Part shown: piece by piece, positions 53,892 to 62,117 of the stretch | Layout of the letters: every line of letters starts with the position of its first letter | Position numbering within the stretch: position 1 is the first letter of the stretch | Assembly: GCF_004000605.1 (NCBI RefSeq) | Contig: NZ_CP018911.1 | Location: 2,337,001 to 2,401,000, forward strand | Source: Glycocaulis alkaliphilus | GTDB taxonomy: Bacteria > Pseudomonadota > Alphaproteobacteria > Caulobacterales > Maricaulaceae | Length of the DNA: 64,000 bases | Reading direction: 5' to 3' | The notes under the pieces: model-generated | Databases searched by the model: none | The model's input: only the letters and a program-made list of their open reading frames with translations | Told to the model about the DNA's origin: nothing | Made by a program: the position numbers and the translations under genes

Positions 53892-54335
53892 ATGACCGGG
53901 CGTTTCTCATACATTACGCGTATTCTGGAGCCTGAAGGGCTGATGTATGTGCGCATATTCGGTGTCAGCCGGCCAGATCTGAGCCGTGACCGGGGCGGCA
54001 TGCTGCTCGACCGGGTCGCAAAGGGCGGCATAAATGCGGTGATCTTCGATTACCGGCGCATGGTCTACACCCATGACACTTTCCAGATCGGCACGCTGGC
54101 CGGACGGGTGGCGAGCCGCCTGCCAGCCGGCTTTCCGGTTGCCTATGTGCTGGCCCGCCAGCACGCCGGCTTCGTCGTCACGCTGATGCGCACACTGACC
54201 CGCAAGGGGATCATTACCGAACCCTTCGCCACCCACCGGCCTGCCATTGCCTGGGCACGCCAGCAGATTGCCATGGCCCAGCTAGCCGCCGATGCCCGGC
54301 GCGCAGGCCTGAATATTCATGCCCGAAGCGCCTGA
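53892..54335 (+). CDS. Small STAS/SpoIIAA-like protein, first of two
   Basis: 147 residues. Begins with strand-loop SYITRILEPEGLMYVRIFG, a central AVIFDYRRMVYTH strand at the place STAS-like domains carry their conserved segment, and a C-terminal helical part. No signal peptide or membrane helix. It overlaps the next gene, a similar small protein, by 17 bp. It lies 88 bp after flgH. Assignment to a STAS-like fold is by pattern only. Confidence 0.7.
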   Translation: MTGRFSYITRILEPEGLMYVRIFGVSRPDLSRDRGGMLLDRVAKGGINAVIFDYRRMVYTHDTFQIGTLAGRVASRLPAGFPVAYVLARQHAGFVVTLMRTLTRKGIITEPFATHRPAIAWARQQIAMAQLAADARRAGLNIHARSA

Positions 54336-54714
54336 CAGTTCTGACCTCAGCATCGAACGCTTCGAGCTGGAAGGCGCAAATGTCTTCTGCGCCCGGCTGA
54401 TCGGTACCCACCGCTTGAAAGACAGCCTCGTCAACGCGCAGCGCCTGGCAGAGCGCGTCGTGCGCGAGAACCGCGATGCCGTCATACTCGATTACAGCCA
54501 GTGCCAGCTGGAACATAAGCTGGAAGAATTCATCAGGGTCGGGGATCTGTTCGTCCGGCACATGCCCGCCCATGTGCGCTTCAGCTACGTGTACCACGCA
54601 TCAAACATGATGCACGCCGCCTATATGACGAAAATACTCCACAAAGCCGGCTTCAAGGCCCGTGCCTTCGGCAACTGGGCCGATGCAGAGCGCTTCGCGC
54701 GCGGGATCGACTGA
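54319..54714 (+). CDS. Small STAS/SpoIIAA-like protein, second of two
   Basis: 131 residues. Shows the same order as its neighbour: an N-terminal strand (RFELEGANVFCARLIG), a central AVILDYSQCQLEHKLEEF and a C-terminal YMTKILHKAGFKARAFGNWADAERFARG. The two proteins share the A-V-I-x-D-Y pattern. The reading frame overlaps the preceding gene by 17 bp, so the pair is coupled. It lies just before dksA (convergent, 3 bp apart). Cytoplasmic. Confidence 0.7.
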   Translation: MPEAPDSSDLSIERFELEGANVFCARLIGTHRLKDSLVNAQRLAERVVRENRDAVILDYSQCQLEHKLEEFIRVGDLFVRHMPAHVRFSYVYHASNMMHAAYMTKILHKAGFKARAFGNWADAERFARGID

Positions 54715-54717
54715 ATA

Positions 54718-55149
54718 TCAGTCGTCGCGGTGGACACGCTCGGAGCGCTCATGGCGTTCCTGGGCTTCCAGGCTCAGCGTCGCTACCGGGCGCGCATCCA
54801 GACGCGCCAGCGAGATCGGTTCACCCGTCTCGTCGCAATACCCGTAAGTGTCTTCCTCGATCCGGCGCAGCGCCGAGTCGATCTTGGAGATCAGCTTGCG
54901 CTGACGGTCACGGGCGCGAAGTTCCAGGGAACGGTCGGTTTCAGTCGAAGCGCGGTCAGCCAGATCCGGCAGCGCACCAATATCTTCCTGCAGGGCGTAG
55001 AGCGTCGTTTTGCTCTCACGCAGGATTTCGTCTTTCCATGCAAGCAGCTTGCGGCGGAAATACTCTTTCTGCCGCGGGTTCATGAAGTCCTCGTCCTCGC
55101 TGGGACGATACCCCTCAGGCAGCTCGATCTTGGATTCAAATGCGCTCAT
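54718..55149 (-). CDS. dksA: RNA polymerase-binding transcription factor DksA
   Basis: 143 residues from the ATG at 55149 (MSAFESKIELPEGYRPSEDE). Two-helix coiled coil (about 25-95, FFRRKLLAWKDEIL to RALRRIEEDTYG) and the C-terminal globular part CDETGEPISLARLDARP. Only one cysteine of the zinc site remains, as is usual for alphaproteobacterial DksA. It binds the RNA polymerase secondary channel and, with ppGpp, controls transcription. Sits between the flagellar genes as in other Caulobacter relatives. Confidence 0.92.
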   Translation of the reverse strand: MSAFESKIELPEGYRPSEDEDFMNPRQKEYFRRKLLAWKDEILRESKTTLYALQEDIGALPDLADRASTETDRSLELRARDRQRKLISKIDSALRRIEEDTYGYCDETGEPISLARLDARPVATLSLEAQERHERSERVHRDD

Positions 55150-55308
55150 ACGCCCGCCTCCATGACGCTCACGCCCCTGCCCATGAGCGCGGCGGAGAAT
55201 ATCGGCGCAACTCATCAAGTCAACGGCGCATAACCGTTAGACCGCAAGTTTGGTGCCAATACGATTAGATGAAGACTTTCAAGGACTAGACGGCCACGCC
55301 TTCGTCAT

Positions 55309-55731
55309 TCAAGCGTCATATTTGGCCAGTTCGACCGCCGCGCGCGTCTCAACTTCGTCCAGCATGGCTTCCAGGCGCGGGTCCGACACCGACTCGCGGC
55401 GCGCCTTCAGCACGTCCATGAGCCGGACGAGCTTGGAGCGCGGCACACCGCCTTCAAGCAGCGCGATTTTCAGATCATCAAGCACATCCAGCAGGGTGAA
55501 GGCGCGCTCGGTAGCACGCTGGCGGGCTCCGGCCTCGTCATGATCGCCCTGCAGCGCCAGCAGCGCCTCGACCGATCCGACCGACGCAACCGGCCCGGTT
55601 CCCGCAACGCTGGACGATGCCGGCGCAGATGCCGGCGAGGCAGGCGCGAAGCTGCCCGAACCGCTTTGTGTGCGGCTGGTGCGTTTGGGAGCGCTCGGCC
55701 CCTGGGTGCTGCCCGGACCGCTGATTTTCAT
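55309..55731 (-). CDS. fliX: Flagellar assembly regulator FliX
   Basis: 140 residues. A Ser/Pro/Gly-rich N-terminal third (MKISGPGSTQGPSAPKRTSR) and a helical C-terminus with ATERAFTLLDVLDDLKIALLEGGVPRSKLVRL and LDEVETRAAVELAKYDA, as in Caulobacter FliX. FliX links basal-body assembly to FlbD/sigma-54-dependent transcription. Divergent from flgI and preceded by a CtrA box. Confidence 0.9.
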   Translation of the reverse strand: MKISGPGSTQGPSAPKRTSRTQSGSGSFAPASPASAPASSSVAGTGPVASVGSVEALLALQGDHDEAGARQRATERAFTLLDVLDDLKIALLEGGVPRSKLVRLMDVLKARRESVSDPRLEAMLDEVETRAAVELAKYDA

Positions 55732-55781
55732 CGGTCATGCCTCTTCGACAGGAACATATGAGCCAAATTGCTTAAGCTTGC

Positions 55782-55796
55782 TTAACAGTCCCTTAA
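55782..55796. promoter_or_regulatory. CtrA box upstream of fliX
   Basis: TTAA-CAGTCCC-TTAA is an exact TTAA-N7-TTAA, 51 bp upstream of the fliX start. A further TTAA lies at 55772-55775 (N6 from the first arm). The position fits an early class II CtrA promoter for fliX. Confidence 0.8.
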
Positions 55797-55909
55797 ACCG
55801 CTTCGCGCGCCCGGCAAAATCTTCCCGGCAGCGTCGGCCGTGCGCGTGTTCTGCCGCCGGGCGCCTGCGGCCAAGGCACAATATATCAATGTGTTAGCGG
55901 AGACCACCT

Positions 55910-55925
55910 TGGCACGGAATTCGCA
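55910..55925 (+). promoter_or_regulatory. Sigma-54 promoter of flgI
   Basis: TGGCACGGAATTCGCA has GG and GC separated by the required 10 bases (consensus TGGCACG-N4-TTGC with one mismatch), 44 bp before the flgI start. Confidence 0.8.
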
Positions 55926-55968
55926 TGGTTAATGCGCGAAACACACCCAATGCGGAGAACCGCGCACG

Positions 55969-57069
55969 ATGCTGACCCGGATTTTGATTGCCACTGCCCT
56001 CTGCCTGGCGCTGCTCGCGCCGGCGCATGCCAATCCACGCATCAAGGACATCGCCGACATCGAGGGCGTCCGGGAGAACCAGCTTGTGGGCTACGGCCTG
56101 GTGGTCGGCCTTGATGGTTCCGGCGACACGCTGCGCAACGCGGCCTTTACCCGCCAGTCGCTGAACTCGCTGATGGAGCGCTTCAACGTCAATATCCGCG
56201 ATGCCGATTTGCGCACCGGCAATGTCGCCGCCGTACTGGTGACGGCGCATCTGCCGCCGTTTGCCACGCAAGGCTCGCGCATGGATGTCACCGTGTCGGC
56301 CATGGGCGATGCCAGCAGCCTGCAGGGCGGCGTTCTGATCGCCACACCGCTGATGGGCGCGGACGGTCAGGTCTACGCCGTGGCGCAGGGCTCCATCGCA
56401 GTCGGCGGCTTTGCCGCTCAGGGCGCAGGCGCCAGCATCACGCGCGGCGTGCCGACCAATGGCCGCATCTCCAACGGCGCGATCATCGAGCGCGAGCTTC
56501 GTTTTGACCTCGCCAGCCGGGACGAAATCCGTCTCGCCCTGCGCAATCCCGATTTCACAACGGCGCGCCGCATGGCGGACGCCATCAACGCCTATGTGGG
56601 CACCGGCACAGCGCATGCCACCGATCCGGCAACGGTCGTGGTCAACCGCCCGGCCAGCTTCCGGGGCGACATGGTCAGCCTGGTCGCCGATGTGGAGCAG
56701 CTTCGCGTCGCCGCCGACATGCGCGCCCGCGTGGTGATCGATGAAGGCACCGGCACCATCGTGATGGGCGAGAATGTGCGCGTGTCCACGGTCGCGATCG
56801 CACAAGGCAATCTCACCATCACGGTCAGCGAGACCCCGATAGCCAGTCAGCCCGGCGCCTTCTCCGAAGGCGAGACGGTTGTGCTGCCGCGCACCCAGGT
56901 CACCGCCGAGGAAGACTCCATGCAGCTCGGCGTGCTGAACGGAACAGTGTCCTTGCGCGAGCTGGTCGATGGCCTGAACGCGCTGGGTGTCTCCCCGCGC
57001 GACATGATCACCATCCTGCAGACCATCAAGGCGGCAGGCGCGCTGCAGGCCGAGATCGAGGTGCTGTGA
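55969..57069 (+). CDS. flgI: Flagellar P-ring protein FlgI
   Basis: 366 residues. Signal peptide MLTRILIATALCLALLAPAHA then the P-ring core: RIKDIADIEGVRENQLVGYGLVVGLDGSGDTLRNAAFT, NVAAVLVTAHLPPFATQGSRMDVTVSAMGDA and GTIVMGENVRVSTVAIAQGNLTITV. Polymerises around the rod in the peptidoglycan layer. The stop overlaps the following ATG (TGATG, 57067-57071). Confidence 0.96.
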   Translation: MLTRILIATALCLALLAPAHANPRIKDIADIEGVRENQLVGYGLVVGLDGSGDTLRNAAFTRQSLNSLMERFNVNIRDADLRTGNVAAVLVTAHLPPFATQGSRMDVTVSAMGDASSLQGGVLIATPLMGADGQVYAVAQGSIAVGGFAAQGAGASITRGVPTNGRISNGAIIERELRFDLASRDEIRLALRNPDFTTARRMADAINAYVGTGTAHATDPATVVVNRPASFRGDMVSLVADVEQLRVAADMRARVVIDEGTGTIVMGENVRVSTVAIAQGNLTITVSETPIASQPGAFSEGETVVLPRTQVTAEEDSMQLGVLNGTVSLRELVDGLNALGVSPRDMITILQTIKAAGALQAEIEVL

Positions 57070-57392
57070 TGGATGACTTCCTCGCCAGTCAGGTTCAGGG
57101 CGCTTTTCAGACCCGCGAACCCTCCCTGCCAGGCACGGGCGGCATCACCAATGCCGAACAGGCTCGCCGTGTCGCCGAAGAGTTCGAGGCGGTCTTCCTG
57201 GCCCAGCTCGTGGAGCAGATGATGGGCGAGAGCACCCAGAGCGAGATGTTTGGCGGCGGTGCCGGCGAGAGCGCCTTCCGGGGCATGCTCAATGAAGAAT
57301 ACGCGAAGGTGATGGCGCGCGCAGGCGGCATTGGTCTCGCCGATGACCTTGCCCGCGAAATTCTGCGCCTTCAGGAAGCAGGAGCCCGCTAA
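57069..57392 (+). CDS. flgJ: Rod-binding protein FlgJ (N-terminal domain only)
   Basis: 107 residues. Contains the rod-cap domain (ARRVAEEFEAVFLAQLVEQMMGES, GAGESAFRGMLNEEYAKVMARAGGIGLADDLAREILRL) but no muramidase domain, as in Caulobacter and other alphaproteobacteria. Exported as a scaffold for rod assembly. The ATG at 57069 overlaps the flgI stop by one base. Confidence 0.9.
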   Translation: MDDFLASQVQGAFQTREPSLPGTGGITNAEQARRVAEEFEAVFLAQLVEQMMGESTQSEMFGGGAGESAFRGMLNEEYAKVMARAGGIGLADDLAREILRLQEAGAR

Positions 57393-57832
57393 TGAGTGAA
57401 CTGGCTGCAAACACCCCCGCCGAACGCGCTGCCGCGCTGGTGCGCCTGACGGCCCGGCTGACCGAGCTGTTTGACACCGAGACCGCGCATTTCGAGGCGC
57501 GCCAGCCGCACAAGGCCTTCGACCTGCAGGACGAGAAGATGCAGCTGGCCAATATCTACCGGCGCGAAACCCAGCTGGCCGCTGGCGATCCGGAGCGCCT
57601 CGCAGGACTGGAGCCGTCTCTGAAGGCATCCTTGCGGTCAAATGTGGAAAAGCTGGAAGCTGCCGTGCAGCGCAATGGCCTCGTGGTAGAGGTGCTGAAA
57701 GACATCACCGAAGGCCTGGTCAAGTCCATTGCCGACGAAGCCGTCCGCCAGAAATCTGAGAACGCCGGCTACGGCCCGCGATCGGCGCGTTCAGGCCAGA
57801 TCGGCGCCATCGTGGTCAATCAGAGCGCCTGA
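57392..57832 (+). CDS. flbY: FlbY-like flagellar protein
   Basis: 146 residues, helical (FlgN-like spacing: LTARLTELFDTETAHFEARQPHKAFDLQDEKMQLANIYRRE). Position directly after flgI-flgJ and the conserved C-terminus GYGPRSARSGQIGAIVVNQSA match the Caulobacter protein FlbY. The role is uncertain; the fold resembles an export chaperone. Start coupled to the flgJ stop in TAATG. Confidence 0.83.
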   Translation: MSELAANTPAERAAALVRLTARLTELFDTETAHFEARQPHKAFDLQDEKMQLANIYRRETQLAAGDPERLAGLEPSLKASLRSNVEKLEAAVQRNGLVVEVLKDITEGLVKSIADEAVRQKSENAGYGPRSARSGQIGAIVVNQSA

Positions 57833-57835
57833 GCC

Positions 57836-58258
57836 CTACCCGCCCAGATGGGCGATAAAGGGGGCGCACAGCGCGAGGCCCATCACCGTTTCAAACCCGA
57901 TAGCGGCGGCATTATAGCGTGTGCGCGTGCCCTGATCGGCGTCTACAGCCATCGAAATGGCCCGGCCTATCGCCATCCCCAGCCAGTAAAGCCCGACGGC
58001 GAAGCTCGCCCCCATGACCGCACCGGACCCGGCCTGAGCGCTCATCGACAGGGTTAGCAGGACCGCGCCATGGGCCAGCACCAGCGCGCCGCCATAGCTG
58101 GAGCGGAATTCCGCCCAGCCACCCTTCAGATCGGGTGCCGGGGCCAGACGCACGACGTTCGCGCCCCAGCGCGGCACGGCTAGGCTCATCAATCCCATCA
58201 GGGCGCCGATTGCAGAAGCGGTGGCGGCCAGCATCCAGGGCAAGGGCAGATCGGGCAT
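57836..58258 (-). CDS. Small four-helix membrane protein (DUF4345-like)
   Basis: 140 residues with four hydrophobic helices. Features include GGWAEFRSSYGGALVLAHG and ASFAVGLYWLGMAIGRAISMAVDAD, which resemble DUF4345 proteins; the match is from memory. It converges on flbY with 3 bp between. Confidence 0.65.
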   Translation of the reverse strand: MPDLPLPWMLAATASAIGALMGLMSLAVPRWGANVVRLAPAPDLKGGWAEFRSSYGGALVLAHGAVLLTLSMSAQAGSGAVMGASFAVGLYWLGMAIGRAISMAVDADQGTRTRYNAAAIGFETVMGLALCAPFIAHLGG

Positions 58259-58633
58259 GGGTCATTCCCGGCTATGAAAGGGTGTTGTGGCCATTATACG
58301 CGAGCGGCAGGCAAACGGATTTGTGAGGCAAAACTGCATCTCTCCCATTGCGGCAGCCTGCGTATTACCGCGCCCAGCTATCCGACCTCGCCACACTATC
58401 AGCCAGCCCGATAGTGTTGTTTCCGAAAAAGCTGCCACGGCGGCCGACGAAAAACACAGATTGTAGGCATCAGTTATGAATCAATCTCTCCCTTAGCTGC
58501 AAGCGACCCTTTGAGCCCTCTATTCTCGTTCAGCGTAGGATTCCCACCTCATACAACCGCCTACCAAATTCGCAGCGTTCGGAACTGAGTAAGCACTAAG
58601 CCTCACTCTACGATACTGCGACCTGTTCCGTGA
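58259..58633. other. Noncoding stretch at the left edge of the AT-rich island
   Basis: About 375 bp without a convincing gene or structured RNA on either strand. Base composition shifts from GC-rich (to about 58430) to AT-rich from about 58440, which is probably the left island boundary. No tRNA end or obvious direct repeat is visible at the shift. Confidence 0.6.
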
Positions 58634-58662
58634 TTGACGGAGTTTTACAAAAATATTTATAT
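58634..58662 (+). promoter_or_regulatory. Sigma-70 promoter of the AT-rich island genes
   Basis: TTGACG (58634-58639), a 17-base spacer and TTATAT (58657-58662), with a short leader and GGGAG ten bases before the first ATG. This is the clearest housekeeping promoter in the window and suggests both island genes are expressed. Confidence 0.7.
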
Positions 58663-58690
58663 GGCATAGGAAATTGGGAGCATCAAAAAA

Positions 58691-59167
58691 ATGGCCGGAA
58701 AAAGCATTTTTGAAGAATTGCAAAAAACCGACAATCTGCTTAATCGCAGATTTGTCGAAATAATTGACCCGTCTGAAAAATTAGACAAGAATCGTCCACA
58801 CCAATATTTGCAAGAAGACTTAAATAATTATATTGACAAGAGGTCATACGCCATCCACCAAAGCGCGTATTCAAGACGGCAGTGCTATGTTTCATTTAGG
58901 TACTTAGCATCAAAGTATAACATTAAAGCAAGCCCAGCAGCGAATAACCGGGTATTAAGGCATATTAGCCAACTCAGCCCAAAAGGCCGCATCAGATTTA
59001 TGGTGGCAGCTACAATTATATCGAATTACGTCGGCGAACAGCTTTCTCGTTCGATCACCGACATTCACCGAGCAAATGGAACTCAATACGTCGAATTCAA
59101 TCACATAAAACAAGCAATTCTTGACATGGATAGCTTATACATATATTTTTGCGTAGAAAATCCGTGA
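58691..59167 (+). CDS. Unknown protein in AT-rich island, gene 1
   Basis: 158 residues, basic and mainly helical, with no signal peptide or membrane helix. Codon use is strongly AT-biased (AAA, AAT, ATA), unlike all flanking genes, which points to recent transfer. The middle part (SYAIHQSAYSRRQCYVSFRYLASKY) and C-terminus (FNHIKQAILDMDSLYIYFCVENP) match no family I recognise. The second island gene begins 25 bp downstream. Confidence 0.7.
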   Translation: MAGKSIFEELQKTDNLLNRRFVEIIDPSEKLDKNRPHQYLQEDLNNYIDKRSYAIHQSAYSRRQCYVSFRYLASKYNIKASPAANNRVLRHISQLSPKGRIRFMVAATIISNYVGEQLSRSITDIHRANGTQYVEFNHIKQAILDMDSLYIYFCVENP

Positions 59168-59192
59168 GAAAGCCGTTAATTTTCAATAATTA

Positions 59193-59708
59193 ATGGGTGT
59201 TAACACAATGGAAACAGCTTCCTTTTCAGAAACAGACGCGAAAAATTTACAGAAATGGTTTGATACTGCGGTTAATTTTGCGAGGGTATCTGGCACAATA
59301 TCTGCAGTCTATATAGCAATATTAACAATTTTATCGAGCTCGGCAACATCAGCAGATGTTGATGTTCCACTATTTTGGCTTTTAGCATCTATAGTTATTA
59401 GCGGCTTGCTTCTGTTGGGCGCCCTATATACAACGGTTCTCTCGTTGAATTTTTATGCAGATCAATATAGAATAGAACGAATAAACAATATGCCCGGTCG
59501 CATAATCGGAGATGAAGCAAAGATATACATTGAGTCCATTACTGGAAGAAAAGATGCCAAAGCCAAGGCCGTTGAAGGACTACTTGCAGACATAGAAAAG
59601 CGCAAGAATGCAACATCAATGCTTTCAAATATTAGCATTCTAGTTCTTCATCTTTTTCAGATTCTTGTATTATCATCTATATCTGTTTACATTTTTTATT
59701 TAAGTTAG
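59193..59708 (+). CDS. Unknown membrane protein in AT-rich island, gene 2
   Basis: 171 residues with three membrane helices: about 32-50 (ISAVYIAILTILSS), 62-86 (LFWLLASIVISGLLLLGALYT) and 148-170 (ISILVLHLFQILVLSSISVY). A charged cytoplasmic stretch of about 60 residues separates helix 2 from helix 3. That outline resembles small SLATT-type membrane effectors, but no signature is clear. AT-biased codon use as in gene 1. Alternative start at 59208. The 3' end overlaps the DUF167 gene by 32 bp. Confidence 0.68.
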   Translation: MGVNTMETASFSETDAKNLQKWFDTAVNFARVSGTISAVYIAILTILSSSATSADVDVPLFWLLASIVISGLLLLGALYTTVLSLNFYADQYRIERINNMPGRIIGDEAKIYIESITGRKDAKAKAVEGLLADIEKRKNATSMLSNISILVLHLFQILVLSSISVYIFYLS

Positions 59709-60015
59709 AAATAATTTTTACATTTTCACCATACACACAACGCAGGCCCTTAACGCGCACCGCCTTCACCCGCGAGGTCTGCCCTGACACCAGTTCCAGC
59801 GCCGATTTCGGCACACCCAGACTCTTCACCAGCAATTTCAGAACGGCGGCATTGGCTGCACCCTTGTCCGGCACGGCGCGCACGCGGACCTTCAGATGAG
59901 CCAGCCCGTCGGCGCCGGTTTCCACGCCTTCGACCGCATCCTTTGAGGCCTTGGGCGTAACACGAAGGCGAAGGATCACTCCCTCGCCTTCGTCAGTTAT
60001 CCAGTCCGCGTTCAA
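59677..60015 (-). CDS. DUF167 (YggU-like) protein with an altered C-terminal tail
   Basis: 112 residues from a TTG start at 60015, preceded by GAGG. The core is standard: GVILRLRVTPKASKDAVEG, VRAVPDKGAANAAVLKLLVKSLGVPKSALELVSGQTSRVKAVRV. The last 20 residues (CVYGENVKIISNLNKKCKQI) are coded by the AT-rich island and do not look like a normal family end. The gene follows ftsH by 5 bp on the same strand. DUF167 function is unknown. Confidence 0.82.
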   Translation of the reverse strand: MNADWITDEGEGVILRLRVTPKASKDAVEGVETGADGLAHLKVRVRAVPDKGAANAAVLKLLVKSLGVPKSALELVSGQTSRVKAVRVKGLRCVYGENVKIISNLNKKCKQI

Positions 60016-60020
60016 GAGCC

Positions 60021-61958
60021 TCAGGCCGGGCCGGGCCGGGGCTCCATCCCGCCGGGCGCGGTCACGTCGTCCTCGTCTTCATCCTCGATGACGGGTACGG
60101 CGCTGTCGGGCGTGGACGGCCCTTCGCCCTTGGCAGGAACATCGGTATTGCGCACCGGTGGCTTGCCGTTGAGCAGATCGTTGATCTCCTCGCCGGAGAG
60201 CGTCTCGTATTCGAGCAGGCCCTGCGCGATGGCTTCCCAGTCCTTGTTATAATCGGTGAGAATGCGGCGGGCTTCGTTGAGGCCGTCCTCGACAAGCCCT
60301 TTCACCTCGCGCTCGATCTTGGCCGCCGTCTCGGCAGAGACGGTGCGCGATTGCTGGACCAGTTGCTGGCCGAGGAAGACATCGCCCTGATTGTCGGCGT
60401 AGTCGATCGGGCCAAGCTCTTCGGAGAAGCCCCACTGGGTGACCATGGCGCGGGCAAGGCGTGTCGCCTGCTGGATGTCGCTAGCGGCACCGGAGGTTAC
60501 ATTCTCCTTGCCGAATTTCAGCTCCTCGGCAATACGCCCGCCCATCATGATGGCCAGACGGCTGGTCATTTCCTGATGGGTCATGGACAGCTTGTCGCCT
60601 TCCGGCAGCTGCATCACCATACCCAGCGCCCGCCCGCGCGGAATGATCGTCGCCTTGTGGACCGGATCAGCCGCAGGCACGCGCAGCGCCACAATGGCGT
60701 GACCGGCCTCGTGATAGGCGGTCAGCGTCTTTTCCTTCTCGCTCATGACCATGGAGCGGCGTTCCGGCCCCATCATCACCTTGTCCTTGGCCTCTTCAAA
60801 CTCGGCCATCGAGACCAGGCGGCGATTGCGGCGCGCTGCCAGCAATGCGGCCTCATTGACCAGATTGGCGAGGTCAGCGCCCGAAAAGCCCGGCGTGCCG
60901 CGCGCGATCACCTTGGGATCAACATCCGTTCCCAGCGGCACGTTGCGCATATGGACCTTGAGGATTTTCTCGCGGCCCGTGATGTCCGGGTTCGGCACCA
61001 CGACCTGACGGTCGAACCGGCCCGGACGCAGCAGCGCCGGATCCAGCACGTCGGGGCGGTTCGTGGCCGCGATCAGAATGATGCCCTCATTGGCCTCAAA
61101 CCCGTCCATCTCCACGAGGAGCTGATTGAGCGTCTGCTCGCGCTCGTCATTGCCACCGCCCAGGCCCGCACCGCGCGACCGGCCGACCGCATCGATCTCG
61201 TCGATGAAGATGATGCAAGGCGCGTTTTTCTTCGCCTGCTCGAACATGTCGCGCACGCGGCTCGCGCCAACGCCCACAAACATCTCCACGAAGTCGGAAC
61301 CGGAGATGGTGAAGAAGGGCACCCCGGCCTCACCGGCCACGGCGCGCGCAATCAGCGTCTTGCCGGTACCCGGAGGGCCGATCAGCAGCGCGCCTTTGGG
61401 GATCTTGCCGCCAAGGCGCTGGAATTTGGAAGGATCTTTCAGGAACTCGACGATCTCGGCGAGCTCTTCCTTGGCTTCATCAATGCCGGCCACATCATCA
61501 AAGGTCACGCGGCCGGTCTTTTCGGTCAGGAGCTTGGCTTTCGACTTGCCAAAGCCCATCGCGCCTTTGCCGCCGCCCTGCATCTGGCGCATGAAGAAAA
61601 TCCACACCCCGATCAGCAGCAGCATGGGGAACCAGCTCAGCAGGATGCCGAACAGATTCATGCCGCCTTCGGACGGGGCGCGCGCGGTGATCTGGACATT
61701 ATTGGCCCGCAGCGCATCGGTAACGCGCGCATCGGCCGGCACTTCGGTACGGAAAGCCTGACCGCCGCTGAGCTCGCCAGTGACCGACTGGCCTTCAATC
61801 GTCACCTCGCGGACGCGGCCCGCCTCCACATTGTCCATGAATTGCGTATAGGTCATCTCGTTGGTCTGCGCGGCCGGGCGCGGACCCTGGAGGATGTTGA
61901 ACAAGGCAGCCAGCAGAACCAGCAGGATTGCCCAGACCAGAATATTACGCAAATTCAT
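60021..61958 (-). CDS. ftsH: ATP-dependent zinc metalloprotease FtsH
   Basis: 645 residues. Two membrane helices (about 8-24 and 106-126) flank a periplasmic domain. The AAA+ domain has Walker A GPPGTGKT, Walker [15 protein letters not shown] and the second region of homology [21 protein letters not shown]. The zinc protease motif is HEAGH. Degrades misfolded membrane proteins and regulators at the inner membrane. AAGGA precedes the ATG at 61958. Confidence 0.97.
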   Translation of the reverse strand: MNLRNILVWAILLVLLAALFNILQGPRPAAQTNEMTYTQFMDNVEAGRVREVTIEGQSVTGELSGGQAFRTEVPADARVTDALRANNVQITARAPSEGGMNLFGILLSWFPMLLLIGVWIFFMRQMQGGGKGAMGFGKSKAKLLTEKTGRVTFDDVAGIDEAKEELAEIVEFLKDPSKFQRLGGKIPKGALLIGPPGTGKTLIARAVAGEAGVPFFTISGSDFVEMFVGVGASRVRDMFEQAKKNAPCIIFIDEIDAVGRSRGAGLGGGNDEREQTLNQLLVEMDGFEANEGIILIAATNRPDVLDPALLRPGRFDRQVVVPNPDITGREKILKVHMRNVPLGTDVDPKVIARGTPGFSGADLANLVNEAALLAARRNRRLVSMAEFEEAKDKVMMGPERRSMVMSEKEKTLTAYHEAGHAIVALRVPAADPVHKATIIPRGRALGMVMQLPEGDKLSMTHQEMTSRLAIMMGGRIAEELKFGKENVTSGAASDIQQATRLARAMVTQWGFSEELGPIDYADNQGDVFLGQQLVQQSRTVSAETAAKIEREVKGLVEDGLNEARRILTDYNKDWEAIAQGLLEYETLSGEEINDLLNGKPPVRNTDVPAKGEGPSTPDSAVPVIEDEDEDDVTAPGGMEPRPGPA

Positions 61959-62117
61959 TTACTTATCCTTCCGCCGGGCCCATGCGCCCGCCTCAAGTCC
62001 TGTCAGTCCCGGCCAGACACGCGGCAGCAGCCAGCGTGGGACGTCAACATCAATATTGGACGGCGCACACGATTTCGCCAGCCCTGCGCGTCCAGCTGCC
62101 GCACATCATACAGTGTT

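Noticed and set aside
54718-55149. Loss of the zinc finger cysteines in DksA as an oddity
   Set aside because: Alphaproteobacterial DksA proteins commonly have the reduced CxxTGxP form, so this is normal for the group.
58259-58690. A tRNA or attachment site at the left border of the AT-rich island
   Set aside because: No cloverleaf and no direct repeat shared with the right border could be seen.
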